A DNA stretch of 64,000 bases, taken from the NCBI GenBank assembly GCA_023238725.1, contig CM041548.1:11707752-11771751 (forward strand), in the 5' to 3' direction. Every line of letters starts with the position of its first letter. The stretch's first letter is position 1. The stretch is from Scortum barcoo (taxonomy: Eukaryota; Chordata; Actinopteri; Centrarchiformes; Terapontidae). The notes below the pieces were generated by a model that saw nothing but the letters and a program-made list of their open reading frames with translations, had not been told where the DNA came from and did not search any database. Shown here piece after piece: positions 40,983-53,954 of this stretch. The position numbers and the translations under genes are program-made.

Positions 40983-43900
40983 AGCTTGTCAGTACATGTG
41001 CGCTGGTAAGACTGTATCCAGGTGATTGTGTGGGTTTTTGTGTCATTGTGTGGCTCTCTTTTATTAGTCATCGCAGGGAGAGTAATCAGGATTGGTATTT
41101 GTGTGTTGTTGTTTTGTTTTTTTTTATTATTCCATTGTCACGTTTTGTTTTGTGTTGAGGGCACCTTTACTTTTAAATCGTACGCCTCATCTCAAAATAT
41201 CAAAACAAAGAATTCCCATTAAGTCGCAGCTCTGATCACAGAAGAAGTTAAAAAAAAAAAAAGATGACAAAAGAAAGCAAATTCACACAAGAAAGTGGCG
41301 GGCGAATATAGATGAGGGGTAGATCCCACAGGGGAGCCCGCGTTACCTCAGAATTCAATTTTGGTGGCTAAAATTGGAGAAAAGCCCTTCATTTTGTCTA
41401 CTCCTCTGTGTTAAGAATGACTTGTGTTGAAAATCCTCCGATGCTCTTGTCCAAAACCCGAGGGATTTTAACAGGCCTTGGACCGTCCATCTCTCTCTGC
41501 AAGTGTGAAATGGGCTTCATCGAATCATGTCCAGTCCTCTTGATTTTACCCAGTGGATCCAAACTGGTTTGGTCTGGTTATTGGGATGTCATGCTTTGAG
41601 ATGTGTAGAGGCAGACCTGGCACAGTCCATTCTCTGCCTGTTTTATTGCCTTGTTTTACATCAACTCCATATGACATGCTTTGAATAACCCACCAAGCGC
41701 TTAGGAAAATGGATTATTCAGAGAGAATTTATAACACTTCTGGCACAGGAGTAAAGACATGCGGGAGAGTGCTCCAAACATATGCAACACTCAGAAAAAC
41801 AGACTAAAATTGATTTGAATTTTCAAAAGCCAGTCTGCAGCTTTCTTGACAGTCCAAACTCATATCAACCCAACCTCAGCACGGATACAAAAATTAACAT
41901 CAGGGCTTTTGCCCGCTGGGTCAGGACCACGCACCATAACCGTGGTCGTTCCTGGACTCCTGTCTCAGTGCTTCTGTCAGCACAGCAAGCACTCCCCATC
42001 TATCATCTCCATTGATCTACACTAATGACAGATGGTCGTTATGGGTGGGGGAGACAGATTGCCTTCAGCACAGCATGGTTTCACAGGCATGTTCAGGCAG
42101 CACAGACTGCGTGTGTTCTCTGGGCGGACTGGAATATCTGATATCTTATTTCTTCTGATAAACAAAGGCCCAGTTCTGTTTTGACTCTTCATTAACACAG
42201 AAAGTCACTAAGAGGGAGCTTTAGGGTTTTAAGCATTCAGGCAGATGAGCACAGGATAAATGTTTCGTTACGGTGCCATGCAAGTTGAAGAAAACATCAT
42301 TCAAATGAATTCATAATAATGCATATGTACAGGATTTTCTTATGCACATCTTTCATATCAATGTCTTAGTGGTTTAATGTTCATGTAATTATCAAAGAGG
42401 AACATCTGTCAGACTAGAGACTATTTTTTTAGACACCTAAAATCCCATTAGAGAATCTGGGTCACTAACCCATTCACTCATGTAATGTACCCAGACACTA
42501 TCCAGATGCGCAGCATGTGGAACGAAGCAAAGATGCTCACTTTCCACGATAACATTTTGCTGAATTGTTGCATATTATGCATTTTGTATGGGGGTGCTTC
42601 ACAGAGGGTTAGTGGTCCGTTAGTGGGACAACTCCACACAAATTAAAGTGTATTTAAAAATGCAAAAGCCATGTGTGCATCTCAACTGCTGCTCCATGAG
42701 CGATGGGAGGGTTACATGAGAATTAGCAGTGTTTGTACTTCGACATCATCGCCAACATCAGTGAAACTATCTTGAATTCTAATTTTCTCTATTAAGACAG
42801 GATGTCAAAGCCAGACCTTTATGAGGTTAAGAACTGATATCCTAAAAAGTCAAGACGTATATTTAATAGAGAATTTCATACATAACATATTATAAATAAA
42901 CTTACATCCTCATTTAGGTCATGTTTGAGGGAAGTTGTTATGGTGAATATTCAGGATAAAATATCCTTGTATACATGCAAAAGGCTGTATGTAGCAATTA
43001 TTTTAACTATTATTAGTGTACCAATTACATCCTGATCTTTTATCATTATGGAATATTTCCATCATAAATTTCCAGACTTTAATTAATAATTAATTTAATT
43101 AAGTATTAAAGTTAATTGTTTTCCCTAACCAGCAGTTGCAAATCCAAAGAAGTTCACTTTACTATCATATAGAAACCAGAACATTTTAATATTTGAGACA
43201 TTTGGGGACCTTTTTGTTTCAAAAACTTATTTGAAAGATTAATTAGCAACCAAAATATTTGCTGATTATTTTTTTTGTCAATAATAAAAGTTATCTACTT
43301 ATTTGCTTTAAAAAAAAAATCCACATGAATAACTGTAAACAGAACATGGTGCCCCAACTCAAAAACAGAATCTAAACAATGCGACAAAAAATAACCAGAT
43401 ATCAGCGTGGATGTTGGGATAGTAATGAGGTTAGAAGTGGTTGTGAGAAGCAGATTGGTTCAGAGGAGTCTTAATCCACGTGTTGTCGCAGCCTTCAGAG
43501 GCAATTAAAAGTGTATTGTGTTTCAGCACCAACAGAGCTCCCTTTAGTTTATTAACCGTGAGCTTTGAAAGACTGGCTCTAACTAGCTCTGTATGATTTA
43601 TTCATAGGACTATGGATCTGCATAAAGTTATGTCAACGGAGCAGGCTAGCATGAGGAGGTCAATAAATGGTCGATACATATTGTGCCTACATGGGAATTA
43701 TTCATCATTCTTTCTGACCGTTCGTTCACCAGCACGTCAGCGGTCATCAATATTAAACTTCACTTACTACTCTTATTTCAGTGAGGAGGTTGGTGAGTTG
43801 TCACAATTTTGGTCAATTATTTGATGTATTTGTCATTTTTTTTCCTGGTCGTGAGGTCGGTTTAATCAATTATCCAATCGCGTGGGAGCGTATAAGAGCT

Positions 43901-44148
43901 TTGCACAGAAGAGACGCATACGGAATAAGAATAAAAATATAAAGAGAGGTGTAATTTAATGCCAAACACTTGGGGATTAACCCAAGTTACAGTTAATTAT
44001 TTAAATAAAATAGAAGCCTGATAAATGCTAATTACATTTGCTACCCCTCTGCAAGTGTAGAGGTACAGAGCCTGAACCATCTGAATCCTTGTTGATGAAG
44101 AAATCCATTTGTACCTGAAAACATACTGCATTAATATTGTTTATATAC

Positions 44149-44211
<63 letters not shown>
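44149..44211. repeat. (AT)n microsatellite
   Basis: About 60 nt of pure alternating AT after TTATATACGT. Confidence 0.97.
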
Positions 44212-44212
<1 letters not shown>

Positions 44213-44639
44213 TAAAGTTTAATACTTGTTAAAATAATTATGGCTGACTATTTGAGTTTATAATGGCTTGGTTTATGTTCTATTTATTTAAAGTTCTTTT
44301 GTTCTTGCTAAAATCAGAAATGGAAACAAAAAGGTACTTAACAGTGAAGGTGATGAGTTACTGCAGAGTTACTGAAAATAAAAGTTAAGTAAATAAAAGG
44401 CTACCCAGAGAAATAAGCAGATACCAGAGTTTTCACAGACGTAAGAATTTGTCTCGCTTGCACAGTCATATAAATTGTGATTTAAACTCCACAGGGGCAG
44501 AGAGTTCATGTTGGATACAACTTGGCCTTGCTTCCAACAGCTGCTTTCGGGCCGTGTAAAAACGGCACCTGGATGTGTAAACCGTGTTCTTGCACACAGC
44601 ATTTAGAATAACATCTATAATTCAAAATGGTTATTAGGG

Positions 44640-45060
44640 GCAAGGTGACGCTACAATCACAGAGCCGTCCCGATCCAAACTAACCACCATGAACTTAGAT
44701 CTTAAAAGCCTGCGCCCTCACTGGGTCCCAAAGGTCTCCAGCAGCCAGTGGGGCCCCTTGGACCCAGCACCAGCTCCATGATTTAGATGAAGCTATAAAA
44801 TTCTAAATGGAGATGGGAGACTAGTTGCTTAATTGACCTTTATTGGGCTTTCTGCTTCATTTGAAGACTGGATATTAAATTAACATGATAATTCAGGCCC
44901 AGCGTGTTAATGCCACTCCCCCCCTCATGGCCCCCCTCCCACATTTTAATATTACCCTGTAACTTTTATGGCTCCCATTGATTTAGCACTGCTTTTTATT
45001 AACTGGCTTTAATTTTCCATATTGGCACACACTTACACAAAGAAGGTTTTATTCCAATTG
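44640..45060. other. Candidate conserved noncoding element
   Basis: AT-rich block with TTGCTTAATTGACC, TTAAATTAACATGATAATT and TTTTTATTAACTGGC. Repeat-free apart from short C runs. Confidence 0.28.
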
Positions 45061-46889
45061 AGCAGCACACCGTTACAGGATTGAGGGTTTATGAGGCCAT
45101 TTCAATGAACATCCTCCCCTATTCTTACTGTGACGTATATAGACTGTAACATGAAGATAATATCTAATATGTATAGGGGAGACCCGGGGTCGGTTATTGG
45201 AGCGGCGGCTAAAGCAGTTGTGTCAAGGGTGTTAGTGGAATGGTTTAATTATGTATCATGACAGAGTGTTGCACATAAACAGTGGCAGGAATATTTTGCA
45301 TAATAGAATAATGAGGGAAGATATCAGCTTCAGAATACAGAAACAAAGCTCAACAACAGAAACAAGCGCAGCAATAAATACTCAAAACACACATGTATGC
45401 ATGATATACATAAATCCCCTAATGTGACGTTGTCAGAAGTTCAACAAATATGCACAAGAAACCCTGATGCACAGCGGTTCAGTTAAAACAGGTAAGATAG
45501 TAATATGACACTGACAATATAGTTGAAGTCACACAGTGCCATTAAATAGTGCAAACAATGTGTAAAATAGAGATTAATATCACTTTTTCAGTTGTGTTTT
45601 TCACTGTTCTTTGGTGTCTTTCTTTTATTAATAGCATGCTTCGTAATGACCATATTTATCCTTCTAATGAATCTCAACAAATCCTGGCTAAACCTACAGA
45701 GACACACTGCTGTATGCAAAAATGTACCATGTGAATCCTCATAACTGTAAGGATTTACATACCATGAACTTTCAGGCTTTGGCAGCCATCCAAGGTGAAA
45801 TGGAAGTTGGAGTTTTGTGGCCTGTAAGGAGGTGGCTGAGAGAGCACTACTGTCCTCTTGTGGAGGCAAAGGAGCTGGCATTTGCAGGTAGTGGTGGCAG
45901 GAGCTTGATTTCAAGAGGAAAGAGTCTCAAAATGAAGCAAAATTAAAGTGTGGCCAACAGTACAGTATTCCCAGCTGTTTGGTCATAAATGGAGCCTTGC
46001 CAGTCATTTCACAGTCACAGGTTCCCCACACCCTCCAATCACGAATACCCACGACCTATCTTTGACAATAGATGGTGCACAGAAACATTTGGTCCTCACC
46101 CAGTCTGCACACAACAACGCTGAGCTCTGCATCCGCCCAACTATCATCCACCTCCACCTCCCCAGCCTCCTCCTGCATTACCGTTTATTTTACATGAATT
46201 TTACTTTTAATGTGTTGATGTGCATTAACTGTTGTGTGTCAGCTACGGTCTGCATCCTGAGAAACACACAAGCAGAGCCACCCGCCAATCCAAACCTCAT
46301 ATCGTTGCAAAAAAAAAATGGTTTTAACTTTGGGTGTCCTTCTGAAATGGCGATACAGGTGATGGTGGTAAAAGTGTCTGACTAAACAGATTCAAACGGT
46401 GCACAGCTTTAGCGCCTCAGCAACCTTTAGATGATATCAGGAAAAAAAAATGTTGTTGTTGCATAAGTGTACAAGTGTGTCAACACCAAGTTGTTGTCAC
46501 CAACAAGTGTACACACACTGTTGCCACGCCTTAATAAAGAAGACAGAGGATTTATAATATGGATCAAAACACTTGTGTCTGATGTACGCAAGAGTTCAGA
46601 GCCTCAAAGCCGCACACTGAGGAAATGAGGAAATGTGTGCGTGAATGGATGCATGTATGCGTATGTGTGTGTGTGTAAAAGAGAGACAGAGAGAGAGGGA
46701 GAGAAAGCACTTAAAATGTAGATGGGACAACTCCACACAAATACACACTAGACAAATAGGGACACACACTGCCAGTCTGACAAAAAGCCAATAACCCACC
46801 AGCACATTAGAGGTGAATTGCTTCCCGGATGCAGCCCCTTTTCCCCTCTCCTAAGTGGATGCATTATCATTTTGTCTGTCACAAAAAAG

Positions 46890-47060
46890 AGGAGCCAAAG
46901 AATATGAATATGCGTTTACATCTGTCTTCCATTAATATGCATGCCTGAATCCACATCTCAACACAAAGCCAATTTTCTGGCCATCTGGGGGATGGCTGGT
47001 GGAGGTAATGAATATTCTTTATGAATATGTTTTATTTTGCGAGGTGGCGATACATCACGA
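46890..47060. other. Candidate conserved noncoding element
   Basis: It contains ATTAATATGCATGC, AATGAATATTC and TATGAATATG (POU-like) in a repeat-free stretch between simple repeats. Confidence 0.25.
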
Positions 47061-47839
47061 GCATGCCACTATCATTCTCGGCTCCCTCTCTCTGTCCCTC
47101 TCACTCACTGTCTGCATCTCTGAGGCGCTGGGAACCTACACTGCACAACTTGATGAGTTTAATTAGACTGTATAGAGGAGGGATGGATGGATGGACAGAT
47201 GGAGGGAAGGCTGGATGGAAAAAAAATGTCTCTCACCACACAAACTCTCTCTCCCCTCTCTCTCTCTCTCTCTCTAATAGCAGCTTGCCTTAATAAGCCA
47301 GCCACACCTGCTCTGAATGGTGATGCTGGAGAGAGAAATACGGCTGAAGCTAATAGCTATCATGACTTCTGCAGTAACTAGTCTACAGTCCTGATGTTCA
47401 TTTAATTACCAAAGTAAATTATGACCGAGGCACACCTCATAGAATACTCATTGGTTTTTACTGTGTTTTCTGTTTGGTTGCGCACACAAAGAAATCACAC
47501 CTTTACCTTCAAGTTTCCTGGATTTCAGAGTCATAAGAAGTCAAATTAAAGCGTGCAGTCATAAACCTACTTTTTCAATGTTTTATAAGATACCACAACA
47601 ATGAGTTCAGTGAAATATTATGCAAGTGCCTAAATCATTGCTGGCACAAATCCCAAGAACTCCATCTGTGACATATGCTGTGTCGAGGTTCATGTTGCCT
47701 AATTACAGGGCACATACATTTTTACGACATCCAGTTAAGAAATGAGGATAGGGAGGTGGAGTGCAGGATATGTCAGCCCGTAGGCACCTTTGTATGTCAC
47801 ATCGATGATTTAGACGTCGCTGACAGTATTACTGTTGCT

Positions 47840-48110
47840 CGCTCGTCTCTGGGGCCTTGGCACAGTCCATTGGCTGGTGGTGTCCTTTAATGATTTATGA
47901 TTGAAGTTCGCCTGCGAGGTCCCCAGAGGATCCCCCAGAGCGAGAGGCACCGGGAGTGACCAGTTTTATGGCAGGACTGGGAATCAATTATGCTAACGGA
48001 GGCTAATGAATGCACTTGAGGGAACTGCTCCCCTCACTCAAGGGCCATTTTTTTCTATTTGCATACTGATGGCAGAAGGACAGTGGCCACTCTCGTCTGC
48101 TTGTGATGGA
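47840..48110. other. Candidate conserved noncoding element
   Basis: Repeat-free block with CCATTGGC, TCCTTTAATGATTTATGATT, CAATTATGC and GCTAATGAATGC. No supported frame. Confidence 0.27.
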
Positions 48111-48579
48111 GCACCACGGCAATGGACTTCTGGGTGTTCCTTTCATTCTTACTGTAAATTGCTTTGTTCTTTTTTTTCCCTCTTTTGGCCTCCCTTTTTT
48201 TTTACATAAATGGTTTATATTTAGCCTACAGCATCATCTTCATGCACCTAACATACAGCAGGAAAAACTGCACACAAACAATCTTTTCCCCACCCCTTCA
48301 CAGTGGTAAATGCGCACAAGGTTGTGTCCTCAACCAAGCCTCTTCTTCTGTTTCAATAGTCTGAAGTCATTTTCAATTAGGGCTCTTTTGTGGCCGGTGG
48401 GTGAGGAGTCCTGGAAGTGCTCCAGTTTCTCCCCAGTGGACTCTCTGATAGACACTGTATGGTTCAGGAGGAATAATGGCGGGGCCTTTTACTGCCACCA
48501 AGGTTAACATGCATTAAAGTCATCTGTTTGCAAAGACGGGACGTCTGGCAACACTCACTCCCACTCCACTAAAATGCAT

Positions 48580-48870
48580 TAAGGTAAATAATGCCGGGCC
48601 GAGAGAGAAATCACTATGTCCGATGCGTCTCAGTGAAGTAAAGAAGGCTATGAATATGAAATGCGTTATGAATAAGTTATGCGGCGGTGGTGACACTGCA
48701 AAAAAAAAAGAGACTGGGTGCGAGATCAAGGCCTCTTCAGACTGCTGAGGGGTGGCCTCCTATATTCAATGAGATGAATGAAAGCCACCTATGAATAATT
48801 TGACATGTTTTAAAAGACAAAATCGGCCCACCAGCACTTCAAAGGCTCGCCAATTAAGATGCTACATCTT
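48580..48870. other. Candidate conserved noncoding element
   Basis: Repeat-poor block with TAAATAATGCCGGG, GAATATGAAATGCG and CCAATTAAG motifs, bounded by A- and T-runs. Confidence 0.22.
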
Positions 48871-50469
48871 GTTTTTTTTTGTTTTTTTGTGGGAAAGTGT
48901 AAAACTGACAAGCTGCATTTTAAAGAGAGGTTATGTGCTGGACTACGTCTTGGCTGGGAGGGGTGATTTCATGCAGACGATATAATATACAGCCAAGAAA
49001 CTGTCCACATGACTCCCCATAAAACCACAATTTGACATTTTTACTCTTTGGTTGTAGTACACATTCACCAGATACATATATCACTGATAAAAGATCTCTG
49101 CAAGCAAGCAAATAATTGCATGTCCCAATGTGAAATTATTCCTTCAATTTGTTTATCAGCCCACAAACCAGTGTCCAAGATGTCTGTCAGCACTTACAGC
49201 CTGTTTATGTGAACCTGTGTTGTTACCAATCTAGTAAGAATATGCATTTTTATGTGCCTTTTAAGATTTGCTCCTTAATCATCCAATAGGAAAAAATATT
49301 TTGAAAAATCTTCTTTAAAACAACTTTAAGAAAAAAAAAACTTTATTACCACAGTCATAGAGTATCATACCTGGGGAAGATAAAGTTGGACACAAATAAA
49401 GTTCTGGAAACTTCCATGAGTGACGCTACCACTCGGTGGAATAGACAGACAGAGGCAGACAGGCAGTGTTGGAGGCTCCCACTAATTTGATCTGGTGACA
49501 TTTTCCTCTCCAGCTCCCCGGGGGAAAAGAGCAGCAGAGGAGGGAGCGAGGGAGTTAGAAAAGGAGGTGTTAGAGGGAGAGTCAGAGAGATAGCGATGGG
49601 GAGAGAAGGAGAGCGGGAGAGAGATGGCGAAGGAGACACTAATGAACGCAGACAACAAAGACCCTAACCTGAGCTCTGAGCCCCTGGAGACACGGAGAGG
49701 TTTCTCATTGGGTCAATAAAAGCACTGGACCGTGTCTGCGTCGGCCTGCCCTTCAAGCACCCACTTAACTGCAGAGGGAGGACTTTTGTTCAAGGTTGCT
49801 GGAGTTAAAGGGGAATATCACTGCATTTCATATCTGAAATATGTGCGCATTTATCAGGGCTGCCTGCACGCAGGGAGGAAAGACCTGTGACATCTTGTTT
49901 ATGTGTGATGTCAAACTGATCTACATCTACATAAAGAATTCATCAGGAGAGATGGAAAATGCTCGGTATGACAGCAGAAAGAATTGCTACATCAGTGCAT
50001 TTCATTCGGAGCTGACAGTTTAGATAAAATAAAGTTCTGTTGGATGTTAAAGCTGAACTTAACAGGCCTGACATTTTGATTGCCTGTATGATAGATTTGT
50101 GAGTTTCGCTTTTTTTTTTTCTTTTTTTTTTTTCAAATTAAGACACTCTCCGGAGAAGCATTCAATTGCATGTGAGAACAAATCAATTCTTAATTTAAGG
50201 ATTAGTTAAAAGTTATAACACTGGAAAGTGAGTTTCAAGTAGAGGGAGAGGATGGATATATTTCCCACTGGATATTTCGAGGTTAGTCACTGCAAGAGAG
50301 CAGTGCCGTGTCCCTCTGCCAAATCTGAGGAATATAGCAGTTAGAGGAAGGAGAGCAAGGTTAGCCAAAATCAGCATGATGAGATATTGACTCTTGGCTT
50401 GTAATTTCATTTTATGCACCAAGTGGCAAACAAGATATCACACTGTTCATAATCCTCAGCATCCCTGAA

Positions 50470-50672
50470 TACACACACGCAGACACACATCCACACACAC
50501 CTCCCACAGACTTCTTCATGTTATTAACGGAGGAATCTGAAGCCGTATGTGCGTCTCTGTGCATGAGGAGAGCCTCAGGTCTCGGGGTCTTCGCACCAGG
50601 ACTCACACCTGAAGAGGGAACGCTGGGGGACACATACTTGGTTGCCCCACTAAGTCCCCCCATGTCTGACAT
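50470..50672 (-). other. Unassigned Ser/Pro-rich open frame
   Basis: An open frame on the same strand as the 217-codon frame, about 300 nt beyond its stop. It reads from MSDMGGLSGATKYV to NNMKKSVGG before running into a GT repeat. The composition is compatible with a disordered exon, but I recognise nothing. It could be chance. Confidence 0.12.
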
Positions 50673-50815
50673 ATGTCACTCCCAATCTGTTCAGTAGGCC
50701 ACACATCTCTCCAGTGTCGTGCTGCCACTGCAGCGTAGAGGGCTGTGGAGGGGGAAAGTCAGGCAGAGACCGAAACAGAGAGAGCCGCAGACCGAACAAG
50801 AGGGCACGGAGGGAC

Positions 50816-50821
<6 letters not shown>

Positions 50822-50881
<60 letters not shown>
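50822..50881. repeat. (GA)n microsatellite
   Basis: Two long GA runs separated by a single CAG step, about 60 nt in all. Confidence 0.96.
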
Positions 50882-50883
<2 letters not shown>

Positions 50884-50986
50884 GAGGGCATGAAAGAGGC
50901 AATGTGAGCTGCCGCTAGTGGTTGGTTGCTACCCTCTCCTTGCTAATTGGTAGTTTGGAAACAACACCATCTGTTCTTTAAGAAAG

Positions 50987-51640
50987 TCAGATGCACAGTC
51001 TAAAAAAGATGCCACCGCTCCTGAATACATCCACCAGCCGCCAAGGCAAATAACTCAACTGCCCCAGGCGTCTTTCAACACGAGGATCCTGCAGGACACC
51101 GGCTAGACAGGCATCTGTTATATTTGTTATAATGTTTAGGGATTTTGAAAGCAGTCCTGGGTTGTTGCCAGGGAGTCCTGAATAATGTAAACATATGATG
51201 ATGAAGACTGTGAGGTCTTTCTGTGCGTGAAGGAATAATTCACAAAGAGCCCCGGATCCACCTGTAACCATGCAGATTCCTGTTTGGAGCTTGGGCAGAA
51301 AAGACGAATGGAAGCGGACTGCCATCATGTGGTTGAGTAACGCAATCACACTGAGGAAACTGAGAAACTCATCTGTCCTTCTTACTATATTGTCTTGTAT
51401 AAGTGTACAATTATTCAAAAATTCAGATTCAGGCATAATGTGGCTCCTGTTATAAACATAAACATCTATAACTAACTGTAACACTGCAAATCGAAGGACT
51501 GACTGACTCTGTAACAGCTCCTTCCCCCGAGCCGCTGAGACTCTTACAGTCCCTTTAACCTCCTCGATACATACACACACTTGCACTGCACAGTCAGACA
51601 CACACACACAGACTGGCAGTAATGGAGAGAAAATTTTCAC
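50987..51640 (-). other. Unassigned 217-codon open frame, possible gene fragment
   Basis: The frame runs from an ATG at 51640 to a stop at 50987. The first 30 or so residues come partly from a GT repeat (VCVCV) and are probably not real. From about residue 40 the composition looks like an ordinary globular helical protein. It has stretches such as SFLSVIALLNHMMAVRFHSS, CELFLHAQKDLTVF and LAGVLQDPRVERRLGQL. I do not recognise the family. I see no strong splice donor near its 3' end, so it could be an intronless remnant or simply a chance frame. The start lies about 2.3 kb upstream of cibar1, in the opposite orientation. Confidence 0.25.
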
Positions 51641-51649
51641 TACAACAGC

Positions 51650-53750
51650 TGTTATTTGTTGCGATCATACTGTATGTTGTTATGTTGTGTTTATTCTGCT
51701 GTGAACATGTACAGTATGGTCTTGAACTACAATAAAATTTATCTTGTACCTTGTAAATTTTGCTTAATAGTGTTTAATCTAAACTCAAACTTGCCTAAAC
51801 ATTTTTTTTTTAAAGGGAATTCATTAAAGCTCTCTATAATCATAAAATTAGGGTGGTTACTTTAAAAACAAAAAAGCATGTTGGATACCATCACACCATC
51901 AGATGTCCTGATTCCAAATCAGCTGATATTTTTATTAAATCGTTAAAAAAAAAAAAACTGGTGTAATGACCCACCAGCTGCAGTCGAGGAAAGCTATATC
52001 AGAATCATTTAACGAAAAAATGAATCTATACCAGCATCAGCTGTACCACAGAGTATAAACCAGATCCTCTTGGGAGTCCAGGCACACAGCTCAATGCAAT
52101 GACCGTGTTTTACATCGCCAATCTGTTACAGTGGGATCTCCCCTGCTTCAATCCCATGGATGATTAAGCGTGATAATTAAGGTTTTTGGACGTTTTCCAC
52201 AGAGGAGCAGACGTGGCAGCTGGTGACATTCATGCATTCCCAAACACAGAGGAGGGAATTACAATGAGGCCTCCATTCATTTCAGTGATCACAAAGTCTG
52301 CTCTTGGCACCAGTTCAAAAGCAGTCAAGCTGTTGTTGAAAAGGACTATTTGTGGCCCTCTTTGTTGCAATGTAGGCAATGTACCTTGATCTATTTGGGG
52401 AATTATATAAACCTAGAAAGCAGCCAAATTTTTTTCCAGCAGGGATATTAACTTTCTGTTGCCCAGGAAAGAAACCATGGAGATTATCAAATGACTTGTG
52501 TGATCATTTGGTTGATATCTCTAATAGGAATGGCACAATATTACCAATTACACAGCTGCCTTCATAGATTGTCTTTTGTTAGCTTGATGAGAGTTAAACC
52601 TTTAAATGTGTGCTCAGTGGATCTAACAAAATGATCAGACAAATAATTTATAAGTGAAATCAAAGAGCCACAATCAGAGATGGTACAGATGAGAGCAGCA
52701 GTCTCTCTTTATCTTGAAATGTTCTTTTTTATGAAGGTCTTTGATTAATGGCATCGTGTATCTATTTGATTTTGGGTACTTGCCAATGTTATGCTGTAGA
52801 GGGAAATGAAGAGATGCATACTGACCAAATAGCCACTGTGGCTTCAACATATATAGATAAAGTATAGATACCCTATCAGAAACAGCAGGGAAACCTGGTG
52901 GAAATACGCTGGTGTCTGATGAAAGGGGGATTCATAACAAAGTTAATAGATGTATTTAATTTAGTCGTGTTATCTCAGTTAGATCCTAAACTAACTAAAC
53001 TAACAGATGTACGGCCTCGAAACACCCTCAACTTTCTAACCAGAGACAGAACCCTCAAATTTCAGATTCAGATGCTTACTAGCTAAACCAATTATACAAT
53101 CCCTGCATTTGAAATCTAACTTTCAAGAGGTACTGTAGTCTACTTTTGGTAGAGCAGGCTGTCCAATGATGGCAGGGTTCACACTTCATCTTATACTGCC
53201 ATTGAGCAAGGCACTGACCCCTGAGTCCACTGCAATGCAAAATAAACACAAAGAATCAAAAGTACTGATTATAAAGAATGGTCTCTCCAAAAGCTGCTGT
53301 AAGTATTATAGTGATATTTAATTATTATTTCTAATGGATTAACAGATGGCAGCTTTGGCCATAAAGTTGTTTCTGGTCAAGGTGTATACTGCATAATTCT
53401 GGTTTCTTTATCTCATAAAGTCTGTATGTATGGTCTTACTCTGCTAAACCACTGAGACCTGTAGTGAATGTGTAGGAGTAAAAAGTGTAATATTATCCTC
53501 TGAAACATAGTGATGTGGAGGGATAAAGTAGCATAAAACGAGAAAAGTAACGTACAGGTAGAGTAGGCTACAATGCAGTAAGTACATTTACACAAGGACG
53601 TGCAGGACTAAATACATAACCTTTCTAGCGCTCCTTTATAGAGATAAACTAAAGAAAATCTTTCGTAATAATAGTAAACTATATTAGCCTCACCTCCTTA
53701 AAGTTCATTTTAAATTCTCTCCATAATTAACTCCTATAGCTGTAACACAG
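51650..53750. other. Intergenic, upstream of cibar1
   Basis: AT-rich, with one degenerate SINE (listed) and no supported frame. Confidence 0.6.
53135..53230 (+). mobile_element. Degenerate tRNA-derived SINE fragment
   Basis: TGGTAGAGCAGG (A-box-like) is followed by GGGTTCACAC (B-box-like) and the SINE body phrase TTGAGCAAGGCACTGACCCCTGAG. All are diverged. The copy lies about 0.5 kb upstream of the cibar1 promoter. Confidence 0.55.
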
Positions 53751-53772
53751 AACACGCAACCTTCGCCTCCAT

Positions 53773-53784
53773 CTCCCAGAATGC
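53773..53784 (+). promoter_or_regulatory. ZNF143/THAP11 (SBS-type) motif
   Basis: CTCCCAGAATGC matches the right part of the SBS consensus (ACTACAWYTCCCAGMATGC) about 145 nt upstream of the start codon. A left-half version, ACTACATCTCCCGG, lies at 53976-53989 just inside intron 1. Both are on the plus strand. Confidence 0.5.
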
Positions 53785-53807
53785 ATTTCTCAAGCGGAAA
53801 CGCCGGG

Positions 53808-53821
53808 GACTCCATGGAAAC
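53808..53821 (+). promoter_or_regulatory. RFX X-box-like site
   Basis: GACTCCATGGAAAC resembles the X-box palindrome GTNRCCATGGYAAC. The central CCATGG and the right end are good; the left arm is weak, with about three mismatches overall. It sits about 105 nt upstream of the start codon. RFX factors drive many ciliary genes, so the position suits cibar1, but binding is inferred. Confidence 0.4.
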
Positions 53822-53925
53822 GGCGGACTGGCGTGCTAGCCTAGCATCGTCAGCTAACAAGCGTTACATCCATTTAAACTCGGCAGGACGCATATAACAT
53901 TTCGCTTCACCGCCTTTCTGCTGAG

Positions 53926-53954
53926 ATGAGCCGTACGCCCGATGCGAGAGCGAG
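53926..53954 (+). CDS. cibar1: cibar1 coding exon 1
   Basis: The exon encodes the first nine residues, MSRTPDARA, plus two bases of an arginine codon, then a consensus donor (gtaaga). The N-terminus is the least conserved part of the family and is of the expected length. An upstream start cannot be excluded, but I see none in frame with a better context. Confidence 0.85.

Larger units (their letters stand above)
36720..50460. other. Intergenic, no gene supported
   Basis: Unique sequence, microsatellites and candidate noncoding elements. Frames at 39.4-41.2 kb are microsatellite-driven. The 145-codon frame at 45948-46385 has no family resemblance. Confidence 0.6.
53752..53925 (+). promoter_or_regulatory. 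cibar1: cibar1 promoter and 5' leader region
   Basis: This is a GC-richer island against AT-rich flanks, directly upstream of the start codon. It contains a ZNF143/THAP11-like site and an RFX X-box-like site (listed separately) and no obvious TATA box, as usual for housekeeping and ciliary genes. The transcription start is not determinable from sequence alone. Confidence 0.6.
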
